NCBI RefSeq assembly: GCF_037975245.1
Contig: NC_092562.1
Location: 8,845,001 to 8,909,000 of the forward strand
Source: Apostichopus japonicus
Lineage: Eukaryota; Echinodermata; Holothuroidea; Aspidochirotida; Stichopodidae
Length of the DNA stretch: 64,000 nt
Reading direction: 5' to 3'
Shown: piece after piece, positions 1-11,778 of the stretch
Numbering within the stretch: position 1 is the stretch's first letter
Layout of the letters: every line of letters begins with the position of its first letter
Position numbers and translations under genes: made by a program
The notes under the pieces: model-generated
What the model was told of the DNA's origin: nothing
Seen by the model: only the letters and a program-made list of their open reading frames with translations
Databases searched by the model: none

Positions 1-1370
1 TACAAGATTTTATTGAGGTCAAAAGTCAGTTGGAGTCACCAGACGCCAAATTGTGGAAACCTTGTTTTATAAGCTACCATATCTCCCAGTCTATCAGATA
101 ACATGTGCGTTACGCCTCATACGAATAGGAGGCTATTGGAAATGAGCTTATGGGCATCCGTAGAATCTAAAATTCAAAAGTGAAAAATCGAACATATTTG
201 CATTGGCTTCAACGTGCCGCTCGGAAGCCTTACTTTGCGTGCAAAAATGTGTACTCTTTGTAGCAGTTCTATTGGACGTTTTCCGTCGTATTTATTTCAG
301 GTTGGATGTAGTTTCGTTGTGACCAGGCAGCGTTTATGAAACTTAACAGTTCGTCTAATTAGATTTTTTACTATGACCAATCTCAATGCGAAATAATGTG
401 TAAAACGCTCTTAGTTTGGCAGTGAAATCACGAGCTTTTGTCTGGATCGGCTGTTGATCTCAATTTGTGTAGTCTCTTCCACCAGTTTTTAGCATAGCTA
501 TAGGCCTTAAAAGTAACGTTCGACTTTCGTCACGTTTATGATTATGAGACAACTTGAACAAACCTGGCTATAGGCCTGTGAGCAATTTTATGTTGTCTAG
601 GCCCCTCCCCTTAAACAAATCTTTGTTTCGGTAATGGGGCTTAGATACAAAATGATGAGATTTAGAGTCAGGGAATTTAAGTTTAATGAACGCTTGTGTT
701 GATATTATTTTTCATGACACCATATATACTACCATAGAAACCATTATTAAACCTTAGATGAAGTTTTTTCTCCTTCCTTTATTCAAATGAACTTTGTATA
801 TTTTTTTACATCTAAGTAAAGTCTTTCAAACTTGCAAGAAGAAAGGAAGAATTTCATAACATAGATGTTTAGCATGCAATAATTCGAATGAAAACCATAG
901 TACTGATTTTAATTTCTCATAACTTATATAAGACCTACCATGTACATTAGAGAAAATTGCGTTTTCCACTTAACGGTAGAATAGATTTTTATCTGAAAAA
1001 ACTAATAATATGATATTTAGGAGAAAATCAACTTGAAGAGTAAAGAGGATGCTTTAAGAGTAACTTATACTGGAAAAAGAAGTCTCTTTGGGAGGAAAAG
1101 AATTTGACGAAAAAACGCCGCTTGCTCAACATCAAAACGAAATTAGAAATGATTTCACGTTCCCAAACAAAATGAGTTATTCTTTCATCCTGTAAATTAC
1201 AGAAGTAACATAAACGCAATGTCACGTTCTTAATACGAGCAAGAAAACTATTTGTACTAAGAATGCGGTGAATGAAGCGAAACTGAAAGTACTTGATTTT
1301 TATTGTAGCGAAACGAATAGTATAATCTTGGGATGAACGTCATGTTAGGTATGTAATATCAGCTATTGAG
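1..1370. other. Non-coding stretch, no gene seen
   Basis: No convincing exon or long reading frame is visible. The sequence is AT-rich. The first 60 bases contain a GAGGTCAAAAGTCAGTTGG-type string related to the repeats near 1.4 and 1.5 kb, so the left edge probably holds another diverged copy of that dispersed repeat. Confidence 0.5.
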
Positions 1371-1590
1371 TACAAGAAATCCTCTTGTTGTCATGGGAGG
1401 TCAAAGGTCAGTTGAGGTAAGTAGGTAATCAGCTAACTTGCTTTGCACTTCATAATAGAGAAAGTCATCTATATCGAGTACAAGAACTGTATTGTTTTAA
1501 TGTTTTATATGAAGGTCAAGGATCGTTTGAGGTCAACAGAGGTCAAAGTCTGAAAAAACTTGCAAAGCACAATAACTGGAAATAGTAAAC
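1370..1590. repeat. Two diverged units of a GAGGTCA-rich dispersed repeat
   Basis: Two neighbouring units both begin GAGTACAAGAA (near 1369 and 1478) and carry clusters of AGGTCA hexamers (AGGTCAAAGGTCAGTTGAGG near 1398; several more at 1513-1545). A third related string opens the window. I recall similar GGTCAAAGGTCA-rich dispersed repeats from marine invertebrate deuterostomes, but family membership is inference. Confidence 0.5.
1398..1410 (+). promoter_or_regulatory. Perfect DR1 (AGGTCA-A-AGGTCA) site
   Basis: Two AGGTCA hexamers separated by one base are present exactly. This is the consensus for RXR heterodimers, HNF4 and COUP-TF class nuclear receptors. It lies inside a dispersed repeat and no promoter is recognised nearby, so a regulatory role is unproven. 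Confidence 0.35.
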
Positions 1591-1978
1591 TTTGGTTTAA
1601 TATCAAAGTTGATATGTAGTGCAAGATGAATGAAAGTATCTTGCTGTCAACAATATATCGAAAAGTTGTAAATCTTCTGTGCAGACTCTACTATTAAATG
1701 TTTTCAGAAAAGTTGTGGCAGGGAATCACTTATTATGTTGGCCTTCTGATTATAAGAACTTAAATTTATGGTAACTGTTATTTCATTTTGCTGTCTGCAT
1801 ATTCGTGGTCAAATTGAAAACAAGTATTTCCTTAAAATATTCAAAACGACTTAATGGAATGTTCGCATTCCGTCTAACGACTTGTAAACGTCTACCGCCA
1901 AGATTTATTTACGAGAATGTGTTAAAATAGTACGCGGATGTATGCAACATAAAAATATACCATTAAGGTATAATATAT

Positions 1979-2387
1979 CAGTGGCGGAGCTAGTGGTATT
2001 GGTCGGGGGGGGGCGAGAATGGTCTGTAGGGGCGTTTTCGACACTATCTAAGCGGAGCGCCACCACAGGTTGGCGCGGAGCGCACAGATATTTTTTTTGA
2101 GTAAAGATACTCCCTAGATAACCGGAAATGACCCTTTCCGGGCTTTGCTTATTTACAGATAAACGAAGAATAAATAGGTGTCATCGCCATTTTGTCAGAA
2201 AATTACACCAACAAAATGTGACAAATGTCAATAGGTATTTGAGAGCGCAATAAAAAAGTCAATAACCGCGAATAAGTAAAAAGTGGTAAAAAGCTAAAAA
2301 GGGCGCCAGCAGTACATTTGAGTCCGTCAGTGGCGGGGGGTGGGGGAGGCATCCGCCCCCTCTGACTGTATGGACGCACCGCCACTG
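1979..2387 (-). mobile_element. hAT-type MITE, 409 bp, 8-bp target duplication
   Basis: Terminal inverted repeats begin CAGTGGCGG at both ends. The element is flanked by the identical 8-mer TAATATAT (1971-1978 and 2388-2395), the length typical of hAT transposons. It has no coding capacity. The same element occurs in the opposite orientation at 41507-41899, sharing the internal GGTTGGCGCGGAGCG and CTATCTAAGCGGAGCGCC blocks, so it is a non-autonomous multi-copy family. Confidence 0.9.
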
Positions 2388-2589
2388 TAATATATACCGA
2401 ACGATTGATACTTTGATTAGCCTGCATCAATGGCAGCTGCTGAATCAAGGAACCATTTCATTGTCGTCGTCATACACAATCAATGACGTAGGAGGTTTTC
2501 AATACGTGAGGGCAGAGAACCGGTCGCGAATTTATAGAAATTTATAGGACATGGTAAATTACAAGGTTCAATGTTGTACCTCAACATTT

Positions 2590-3060
2590 CAATTACTTTA
2601 ACACCAAACTTCAAGTTTTATTTTCGAAATTTCTACTATTTTCTCAAAATTTCGACTTTCTCTTTATATCTTCTCGATAATTTTGACTTCTTATATCCAC
2701 ATTTCTGTTTGGGTTCTCGAAATTTTTAACTTTATCGTTTCAAACTTGAAAGTAGTTTTCACATTTTTTTCGTCCATTTTAATCTTTCTCGATAGTTTTT
2801 CGGTTTTAATAGGTTGGAATGTCCAAGAATAAGTCAAGATTTTATATCTAAATATCGATTGCTTGATCTGAAACCTCGACAAGTTTGTTTCAAGTTCTTC
2901 AATTCTTCCTCGAAATTACGAATTTTTATATCGAAATTTCGACTCAGTTATCCTTACAACTTAGACTTTTTAAATCAAAATGGTGACTTTTCGTTCCAAA
3001 ACTTGAAGTATTTTATTTTAAATAGTCAACTTTCGAGTGAATACTATAGAGTGAAAGGAA
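2590..3060. repeat. Diverged palindromic repeat field, TCGAAATTTCGA type
   Basis: The motif TCGAAATTTCGAC and decayed versions recur irregularly about every 30-40 bases. The core is self-complementary. Short frames on both strands are low-complexity by-products. In style it resembles the AGATATCT field at 19800-20280, although the motif differs. Confidence 0.5.
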
Positions 3061-3522
3061 GTTTTGAAAAGTGTTAGCCATTTTATCGTAAGTTAGGAGG
3101 CATGGAGTACTGGTTAACTTTCCTCAGTCGGAGCGGCTCACCGATGGCGCTGTTCGTAAATAACTAGTTCGTTATATATAATGTACACTGCCTTACAGCT
3201 TTTTCATATAAAACATTTGAATTCTGTAAAAAAAACTAACCGTCCGCATATGAAACATAAGTTATCTAGTGGGAACCTAATTAGCTTAAAATAACTTGCA
3301 GAAGTTTGGCGACGGTGAATTACGTTTGAGTCGTTAAGTAGGTTTTGCCCCTTTTATTTTATGGGGGTAATGAATGCCACAGGTTTTTTGTTATCAGTTG
3401 AAGTGCCTCTTATTGGCACAATATCCCACTGCCCCTGGTAGTTCGTGCCCTTTTTCGCAGTCCATGCTGTAGACGGTTCAATAACGAAAAAAGCCATACA
3501 ACAGTGAGCTTATGTTTCTATA

Positions 3523-3749
3523 TATATAGCCTTTATATATAGCCTATATATAGCCTATATATATCCTATATATAGCCTTTATATATAGCCTATAGCTATA
3601 TCCTATATGTATAGCCTATATATAGCATATATATTGCCTATATATGTCATATATAGCCTATATGTTTAGCCTATATATAGCATATATATATATAAATATA
3701 TATATAGCCTGTATATATATATATATATATACCGTATATATTTATATAT

Positions 3750-3782
<33 letters not shown>

Positions 3783-3783
3783 A

Positions 3784-3853
<70 letters not shown>

Positions 3854-3890
3854 ATTTATATATATATATTTATATATAAATATATATCGT
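3523..3890. repeat. TATAGCC-interrupted (TA)n tract
   Basis: The left part repeats TATATATAGCC-like units. The right part is nearly pure TA with AAATATA/TTTATA interruptions arranged so that the halves are partly self-complementary, allowing cruciforms. No gene is seen in the flanks from 3060 to 4110. Confidence 0.85.
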
Positions 3891-4109
3891 CCCCGTTCTG
3901 GGGAAGTGACGAATGTTCAAAATGTGAGTTTTGAGAAAACGCGCTCTAAAGATTTCCACATTTTGACTTTAGTATAGTGTAATTAAAAAAGGATCTTTTG
4001 TACCGAAAGTTGTCAATATTTTAAATATAACAAATAGAATTTGAGTTCTCATATCTTTTGCTGATCGAAAAAATTCTTACAAAGTAGTAATTGTAGTGTA
4101 AACATATTC

Positions 4110-4435
4110 GTCGAGGTGGTAAAGAGGGCTAGGAGAGCCGGCTGTTGAAAGGGGTGATATCTTGGTCTTATTAATTTTAAAAAGAACGCCCACGTTTTGT
4201 TGCAATGTATAAAATAGACAAGGAATTTGTATGGGTTATGGGCGCCGATGTAAGTGTTTTAGTATGTTTTTCTTGGTTGACATGGATGGTGTCGGATAGA
4301 GGGATGTTGAGGTAGGGAGGGCAAGGAGAGTCAGTTGCTGAAAGGGTAATATATTGGTCCTATTTATTTTAAAATAACCTCCACCATTTTCTACAATGTA
4401 TGAAATAGACAAGGGATATATGAAATGTGAGCGCA
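4110..4435. repeat. Two diverged direct repeats of ~125 bp
   Basis: Positions ~4113-4245 and ~4310-4433 share the same ordered blocks: GAGGTGGTAAAGAGGG / GAGGTAGGGAGGG, then GGAGAG, AATGTAT..AAATAGACAAGG, and a closing GAGCGC/GGGCGC. They look like an old tandem duplication with no coding content. Confidence 0.55.
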
Positions 4436-4639
4436 TACAATTGCAAAAATAATAGTTCCAGTGGCGTAATCTGTTAAGTCAGAATTCTTATGAAGCACAC
4501 AGACTACGGAAAATTGTGTGCAGTTCTTCATTTTCAAGTGAGTGTATTACGTGAAATGTCTCTGACAATATTTTCTAAGTATCCTTCAAAAGTTTTGGAA
4601 GCTTTTCCACTATACGATACCCTAAATTGGAATGTGAAA

Positions 4640-4940
4640 TTTCTTAAGCTCACAGGCACATTTCATAATATCCAACCCAACCTCGTGTGAATCCTCAGAT
4701 TTAAAAAAAGGAAACAACTGTGCCATTGTTCAAGTGTTTCCAAGTTGTACCATAGTATGTTGTTCCTTCTTTTTATTTCCTTCCTGTATACATATAAAAA
4801 ATTCTTACGTTCACATGCACATTCATAATATCCAACCCAAACTCGTGTGAATCCTCAGATTTAAAGAAGGAAACAACTGTGCCATTGTTCAAGAGTTTCC
4901 AAGTTGTACTGTAGTATGTTGTTCCTTCTTTTTATTTCCT
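4640..4940. repeat. Two ~140-bp direct repeats
   Basis: The block from CATAATATCCAACCCAA through GTTGTTCCTTCTTTTTATTT occurs twice, at about 4640-4787 and 4800-4940, with few differences. It is a recent local duplication. No coding potential is recognised. Confidence 0.8.
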
Positions 4941-5357
4941 AAATGGGAAGGGTTTGTGTAAAAAAAATAAGTGAAAATTGAAGTACGTAGTTATAGCTAG
5001 TCAACGATGACAATTATTTGTTGTAATAAATGGGGATATTCATGATATACTTGTTCAAATGTCAGAAAATTAGTCCCAATGTCCTTCCGTTAGCATGGAA
5101 TTGCCCCAATGTGTAATGTCATAGTGCCACTTGGGATGGTGGGAGGGGGGTAATGTATTATGACAAATTAAAACATGCAAACACCAGCTTCAATTTCATA
5201 TGTAAAGAAACGTTAAAAATGTAACATCTCCCTATATAAAGAAGTACGGTTTCTGTTAGCTGTTGGCGGCTTTGCTCATCAGGAGCATTACTCAAGCCTA
5301 ACTTATATAGCTACCTTTATCTGGCTACTTTGAACAGACTTTATCATAATGAAATGG

Positions 5358-5498
<141 letters not shown>

Positions 5499-5582
5499 TA
5501 ACGGAAAAACTGTTAAACAACTATGCTGCATTTAGAGAAAGGCTGGATCTCGAGTGAGATACAATAATTGAATTATTGTATC

Positions 5583-5595
5583 TATCGATTCTAGT

Positions 5596-5677
<82 letters not shown>

Positions 5678-5857
5678 ATGTATCTTGTGTTCGATTTCAG
5701 ATATCTGAAAAACAATTTTAGGTATTTCGAATTTAATTTTAGATATCTGAAATAGAATTTTAGACATCTCGAATGCAATTTTAGATATCTAAAATCCCTG
5801 ATTAAATGTTAAAATAGCTTTCCATATGACCGGCTATCACATTGACTAGAATCGATA
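5583..5857. repeat. Perfect 17-bp inverted repeat enclosing (AT)n and an AGATATCT field
   Basis: TATCGATTCTAGTCAAT at 5583-5599 is the exact reverse complement of 5841-5857. Between the arms lie (AT)n at 5599-5670 and a short field of AGATATCTGAAAT-like units (5695-5795). The arms may be the ends of a small palindromic element. The right arm survives, with one change, in the duplicated copy near 20323. Confidence 0.6.
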
Positions 5858-8394
5858 ATCATAAAGTTAATCTTGGTTAGTTTTCATGTATGAATAGTTC
5901 CTAAGCTTTATCTGGTAGAAACAGAATATTCATACTGCCCATACTATCAGTACAAGTGCGTTCAAACGGTACATTAAATTACAATAAATGTAAAAGAAAA
6001 TGTCCCAACTGGGTATTCAAAATGAGAAAGAGAAATGTGAAACTGACATTATTTCTGAATTACTTTAAAACTGGATAAACAAATAATTTTAACATAATGA
6101 ATATACATTTCTGGCTTATGCGTAGCAAGATGGGTAATCAGATAACAGAGTAATAAAAAAGACCTTTATATGATTACATCCTATCTTAAAAGATAAAGCA
6201 TAAAAATTCAGCTAGTTTTTGCCATCCCATAGGCTACACGAAGTAATATTTAGCATTGGAGGCTGCAAATAACTGTTCTTCATTCGGAATTATTATCATT
6301 GAACAATTCAGAGCAACATTACGTTTGTTGCTATTGTTTTGATAATACGGAGCGAGCTAGTCATCCTTCATATCACTTGCCACTCCTCTCCACTTTTGGA
6401 TTATATTTAAATCTACTCTATCAGATCTAATACAGTAGAGACTATGGGCGAGCGAATGTCATAAGAAGCAATAAAACCAGGTCAAGGCTAAAGTAAGCTG
6501 GGGTCTTCAAGCAGGAAAACTACACAGTTTTCCTATCTGAAATGATCTTCCGAATTGTAGAATATTTTTATTTCAAACTGTCAATTAGATAGACACATGA
6601 TGTCATACGAGGTTACAAACCATTTGATTTCTCCCACATGTTCATATGCTAAATTATAAAGACGCGTTCCCAGCTCCATAATTATTCGCATGAACGTCAG
6701 CGGTTCTACGTATATGTTTCAATGTACTTGATTTTCGATATCTAACTTTACAAGTTCCATTGAAGTAATTTATTCAACTCCGCAAACATTACAGTTCGGC
6801 CGGCATTAGTATTCCTTGGCAGCCAACTTTAAGCGAGGTTTGGTAAACGTACGTCTTTACGGCAAATATATCTTATGGTTTTGCGACTATATGATTTATC
6901 AAAGTAACCGTTAATCGAAAGGGGTTGACAGTCTAATTGCTTAATGGACAAAGGAAGGTGGTGGCTCACTTTTCTTTTCCTTTCAAGTTATTCTAGTGAA
7001 ATGATGTAAACTAAGATGACGGATCTTAATCATCATGATCCGTTTCATCTTAAAGTTTCTAGGTTTTCAGCAAATGTTGATAATTCCCTCCTCATCAGCT
7101 GCACCCAGCCTTGGATATTCGATTCAGTGTGGTGTATACTCTTTCTTGTATGCTTACGCAGTAGTCTTTATTCTGGCATCTGTTGGAAAGAACATTTATA
7201 AAGTTACAAACGTTGATCCAGTTCTCTATTCTAATGAAGCACATTTTAGAATGTACAAACAAGACATGTTTGATGTCGATTCTTGTGTAACATTTCTCAG
7301 CAAACAACTCCCTTCTCTTCTTATCTTCTTTCCTTTCTTGCCTGTTATGTTTCTTTTTCTGTCTTTTGTTGTTTATTTTATTTTTAATCAACTTAAGTTG
7401 GCATTGTGATGACTTGTCAAAGACAGTACTATGGTCTCTGTAGAATACTTTCATTTTTCTTTTACGATTCCGTATAGGAAATTGTGAACAAGTTGTGCAC
7501 TTTGGTTTCATGTATATTGGGTTTGGACATGATTTCTACTAATGCTATTTACTTGAACTAGATTCAATCAAAACTATCTTTAAATTATAAATATCAGCTA
7601 CTACTTGGCCATACATAAACACATCACAGAAAGATAATATCCTTGGCAATATTGCCACAGCTTAATGTACCCTTTTATTGTTGTTACATCAAGATTATTC
7701 CAATTACAACATTTATGTTACTACTAGTAATATTAAAGTAAGGAACACTGATATATACTCACCAGACTATAACAAAGTATCTTTCCAGACCGTGATGTAG
7801 CTACAAGCATCTCTCCCTTCTCTGTCATCAATGTTGTCATACACCGTGCTGTATCTTCTGTCCGTTTGGTTGTCAACAACTGCTTACCATCTTGACTGTG
7901 CTGTGTGATGATACATTTTCCAACAAACAGTTCACTTGATGACCACAATATGTATACAAAACCTGCCCTGTCTGCACATATACTGAAAGGGTACCATGTC
8001 TCTCCGTCAATATCTGGTTTCGGAAGCTCGTATAGTAACTCTGCCTCTGTTTTAGATATATCAATGGTTACAGCGTATGCACATCTACCCTCGAAATGGC
8101 ATATCAGCAAAACACCTTTATGATAAAGGATATCTCTTGACCATTTCATAACCTTTGGCAGCTTCGGAGCTCGAATGAACTTTAATTTTTTATCAAATAT
8201 GAATAGCGATCCAACATTTCGTGATGTACCTACAATGATGTGGCCACGTATATGATCGGTAGTTATACAACACGCATACTTCCTATCCTCCGTTTTGATG
8301 TCATCAAAGAGGGACGTGATGTTTTTTTGAGTAAAGGACCCATCATGAATATTATGAACACCAACCAGATTGGATCCACAAACCGAAGCTATCT
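5690..8394. repeat. Segmental duplication, copy A
   Basis: This block is collinear with 19800-23023, starting in the AGATATCT field and ending inside the TRIM coding exon. Landmarks present in both copies include ATCCCTGATTAAATG (5790 and 20280), the CTTATGCG/CTCATGCG region, the 7010-7540 block and the last ~210 codons of the TRIM frame. Copy B has several short insertions. Copy A is taken as the parent because it carries the complete gene. Confidence 0.9.
6900..7735 (-). other. Probable 3' intron/UTR region of the TRIM gene
   Basis: This lies directly downstream of the TRIM exon on the same strand and is duplicated with it. On the minus strand it contains an AATAAAATAAAC polyadenylation-like cluster near 7372-7385. 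Overlapping frames of up to 138 codons on both strands here are lysine- or phenylalanine-rich, resemble no known domain and differ between the copies, so I read them as non-coding. A terminal exon fed by the donor at 7762 could lie here but cannot be placed. Confidence 0.4.
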
Positions 8395-9958
8395 CATCAC
8401 ATGATAAAGCAGCACAGTAACGATTGGGAAACTGAGAGCTCCCTTTGGCTCTATCTATCTTGGTATGAATCTGACGTCCTTGTCTGTTTATGACAGTGAT
8501 AAATGAATGGTCACATGATAATTTCCCAGAGACGATGATGTAACCAGATCCGGTACTTGTTATGCCATATACAAAAACCCTTTTAGCTTCGGAAACATCA
8601 ACATCAACAACAGATTCTACATTATCCGATATATGTACTCTATCAGTCCACAAGATTGATAAATCATCCATTGTTATATCAGATAAAGATTCCATTTCTT
8701 GAAAATCTTTCATTAGATCCTCAACTAGATGTTCACTCACAGCTCTTATATCAGGAATACACTGTGCGTCTGTCCAGTGGTTATGTGATTCAAGGACACT
8801 CGAAGCTATAGTAGACATATTTTCAAACTTATTGACCCATTGATTACAACGATCTGATAAGTTTTGTGTTTCTCTAAGCTTGCGTTGCTGTTGTTCGTCT
8901 ATTGTTTTATTTCTCTCATTCATTTCTGCATCAAGTTTGTTCATTGTTTCATCAATCTTTAATTCTCTGTTTTCTATTTCATTTCGTTTGGTATCCTCTA
9001 TCTCTTTAAATTCCGAAAGTTTCAATTCAATGATCCTGTCGTACACATCCCTTATTTCTCTAATTTTCTCTTCCATTTCTGTTTCTAATTCTTTCAATTC
9101 TTTTCGAGTCCTTTCTTCAAGAACTGTTTTGAATCTGTTGAATTCTCTCTTTGCTTTCTCTTTTTTATTCTTTAATTTCTTGGTCTTATCCTCGTACTGC
9201 GTTTTCCATTTTGCTTTTGTTTCAGCAACGATTGATGTAAGTTCTGTATTTACTCTGATTATCTTATGGGTTAAGGTGGCAACATTTTCTTTCCGTTTTA
9301 CAAGTTTTACCATTTTCTTCTGCAATCTCTTTCTTTCTTTTTTCGACACATTCGCAACGTCTTGTAGGTCATGACCTTTGTGTTCACCATACGTACATGT
9401 CATGCAAACGGGGAGGTTTCCACAAGTACAACAACACAACTGAGCCATGTGTTCTGGGTGAGTATGGCACCTAGGAGCTTCTATCAATGATGCAAGTTTT
9501 TCTTGTGTGAGACTTTTTCTCTCAAGATCATTCAGACCTAATACATGTTTCTGATGTTTGGCAAATATCTTCTTGGTCAAATGAAAGTGATAACACTTTT
9601 CACAAAGAAATTCTTTACACATAAAGCAGTATGCTGTAACCTTTAACTTCTCTTCACAGCCAATACATTCTCTCTCTTCTTCATTTTCAAATGTTTTCTG
9701 TAGCTGAATAAACTGCAGCATACTTTTCATATGGAAGTCAGTTTTGAATCCATCTATCCTATTGTTTGGTATTTTACAGACATCTTTACAAAGAGGACAT
9801 TCAAATGTACCAATTTTGCCTTCTAGTATAGGTTCCAGACATTGTTTACACAATCTATGCAGACATGGTAATAGTTTCGGTTCTTTAAACAGATCCAAAC
9901 AAATTGAACATTCGAAGAATTTATCTTCGATGTCTTTCCAAGAAGATGGGCAGGCCAT
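7763..9958 (-). CDS. TRIM-family RING E3 ubiquitin ligase (RING, two B-boxes, coiled coil, propeller-like tail)
   Basis: Predicted cytoplasmic RING ligase. The frame from ATG at 9958 runs 741 codons to TAA at 7733. RING: C17/C20, C32/H34, C37/C40, C54/C57 (C3HC4). B-box 1 spans about 98-126. B-box 2 spans about 164-196 (C164-H167, C179, C185/C188, H193/H196). A lysine/glutamate-rich coiled coil covers about 205-395. The C-terminal ~290 residues look like beta-propeller strands rather than PRY/SPRY. The ATG is preceded by an intron acceptor (TTTTCTTTACAG), so I chose it over an ATG 36 codons upstream that would lie in the intron. Near the end, CTG|GTGAGTATAT at 7763/7762 is a good donor, conserved in copy B, so the mature C-terminus is probably in another exon. 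The family is known for innate immunity and protein turnover; no substrate can be inferred. Confidence 0.85.
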
Positions 9959-9999
9959 TTTTGTCTCGAAATTATATCTGTAAAGAAAATTATGATTAA

Positions 10000-11778
10000 T
10001 GTTTATTAATATCATAATTTGGATTAACAAATTGAGAGCATAACAATTAAGTGGAAAGACCTTCAATAAACTGAATTCAATAACTTTTCTTTGTAACCTA
10101 CGGTATGACTGGTATTTCTTGCCCTATAAATACAGAAGTTGAGAAATTGGTGCAACTCGATCACTGGCATAATAGAATTGTTCGGATACTTGTGTTTGAT
10201 GAGATATATGTGTGTTACAAGCAGTTTTTGACTATTTCCATTACGCCCCACCAACTCATGAATATGAAAAGAGCATATACTTACTATGTTGTTACATCAC
10301 CATCCAAGTATGAACTAAAGCAGACATAGGGTTGAAGAGATATTGCCATATGAATTGTACGTTAACCCCGCCCACTCATCAATATGCATGAAATGGGAAG
10401 CGCATTTACACAACATGGGACATCTACCTCCTGTACCAAGCATGACATTGATTCAACTTATGCTTCTTGATACAGCAAACAAAGCCCCCCCCCCCCCTCA
10501 ACACACACACACACACGCCATCGCGATTACACAGGTTACCAAGCCTTTAGCATCATATAACCACAAAGAGTCACTCAGTGGCATGGGCAGCGTAACGAAG
10601 TGAAGGATGGGAAGGGGCAAATTTAACTTTTCCCCAATTGATTAAGGTATGGCGTTTAAACTTTGAGAATGGGCCAGAGGAAAATGAGCAATTTTAAATG
10701 TGGGGGGGGGGGCTGAACTTGGGTCATTATAGTAATACCTATGTCGCAATGTAGGAGTCCATACCCGGAATATGGTGCATTCTTAGGTATAACTTTAGGT
10801 CTGTACATCAGGGGCGCAATCATGTGGGGAGGGGTGAGGGGGTAGGGGGACACATTTCCCTTTCTGAGGGTAAAAGAAAATAATATGGAGTGTCCCCCAC
10901 CCAGGTTAAGTGGCTGACTCGTGTAGGCACTAGCCTAATATCAGGCTCATAATGACATGTGTATCTCATAACGGGAGCTCAAACATTGTGCTGTGAGTTT
11001 ATCATTGTTTCATTCTCATTTGCTGAACACAATGAAATTTGAATTTTTCAACTGGGTTCAAAATATTAGAAATACAGATTTCATTGATAGCTTAAAGTAT
11101 CTGAGTAACCTGGCCCATACATCGGTGAGGCTATATGTTGAGCCAGGAAATAAAGAAAGCCTGCAGCATTCACTAATCTCCTTTCCAGTATATTATATAT
11201 TACTTTATTTTTCACGTACAAGCAATATGACACTATATATAAATTATATTTTGCATTCAGTTTGGTAAGAAATGCCACCTGTGATGATATTGAAGTGTTT
11301 TGAGATAATTATATATCCGGGAGTTTTGACACAGAGACTGCAGTATAACGTGCTAAGCCTGGGTACTAAGATGTTTGCCATGTTGTTGTTTTAACACTGT
11401 TACTCATTATACCTGAAGTTCTAGTTTAATAGCTGACCCTCCAAGTCCCCAGCTGCCCCCCCCCCTCCTCCGAAATTTCCACTTCCTAAATGACATGTAG
11501 TTTTGTATGGAAATTATCCATTGATAGCCCCAGTAGCATTTAATGAAATGACTTCTCCCCGACTATTACTTGACAAGTAGAGTATTCTATGATATCAGAG
11601 TGTTTTATATGATGTTACTCGGGAGTAGCTGTATTAGAAAGCATTATATATAAGTGTCTATGCTAAAGTAACAGGTTGAAACAGTATGTAATTGTTAAAT
11701 GTAAGAATTTAGGAATTTGTGGCGATATATTGGTACAAAAAATAACATGCACGGCTTTTAATGTAGATGATGACTAAC
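10000..11778. other. Upstream flank of TRIM gene, repeat debris
   Basis: Presumed 5' intron and upstream DNA of the TRIM gene. It holds poly-C and (AC)n near 10486-10516 and transposon-like fragments: GGGGGGGGGG near 10703, and CAGGGGCGCAATCATGTGGGG near 10809 followed by G-rich and then C-rich blocks, reminiscent of the hAT ends elsewhere. No paired terminal repeats or target duplication could be assigned. Confidence 0.4.

Noticed and set aside
7035-7511. Long frames on both strands (124 and 138 codons), partly repeated at 21710-22140
   Set aside because: Frames differ between duplicate copies by indels, and composition is lysine- or phenylalanine-rich; more consistent with a UTR than a protein.
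8880-9374. 164-codon plus-strand frame
   Set aside because: Antisense shadow of the TRIM coiled coil; serine/phenylalanine-rich complement of lysine/glutamate codons.
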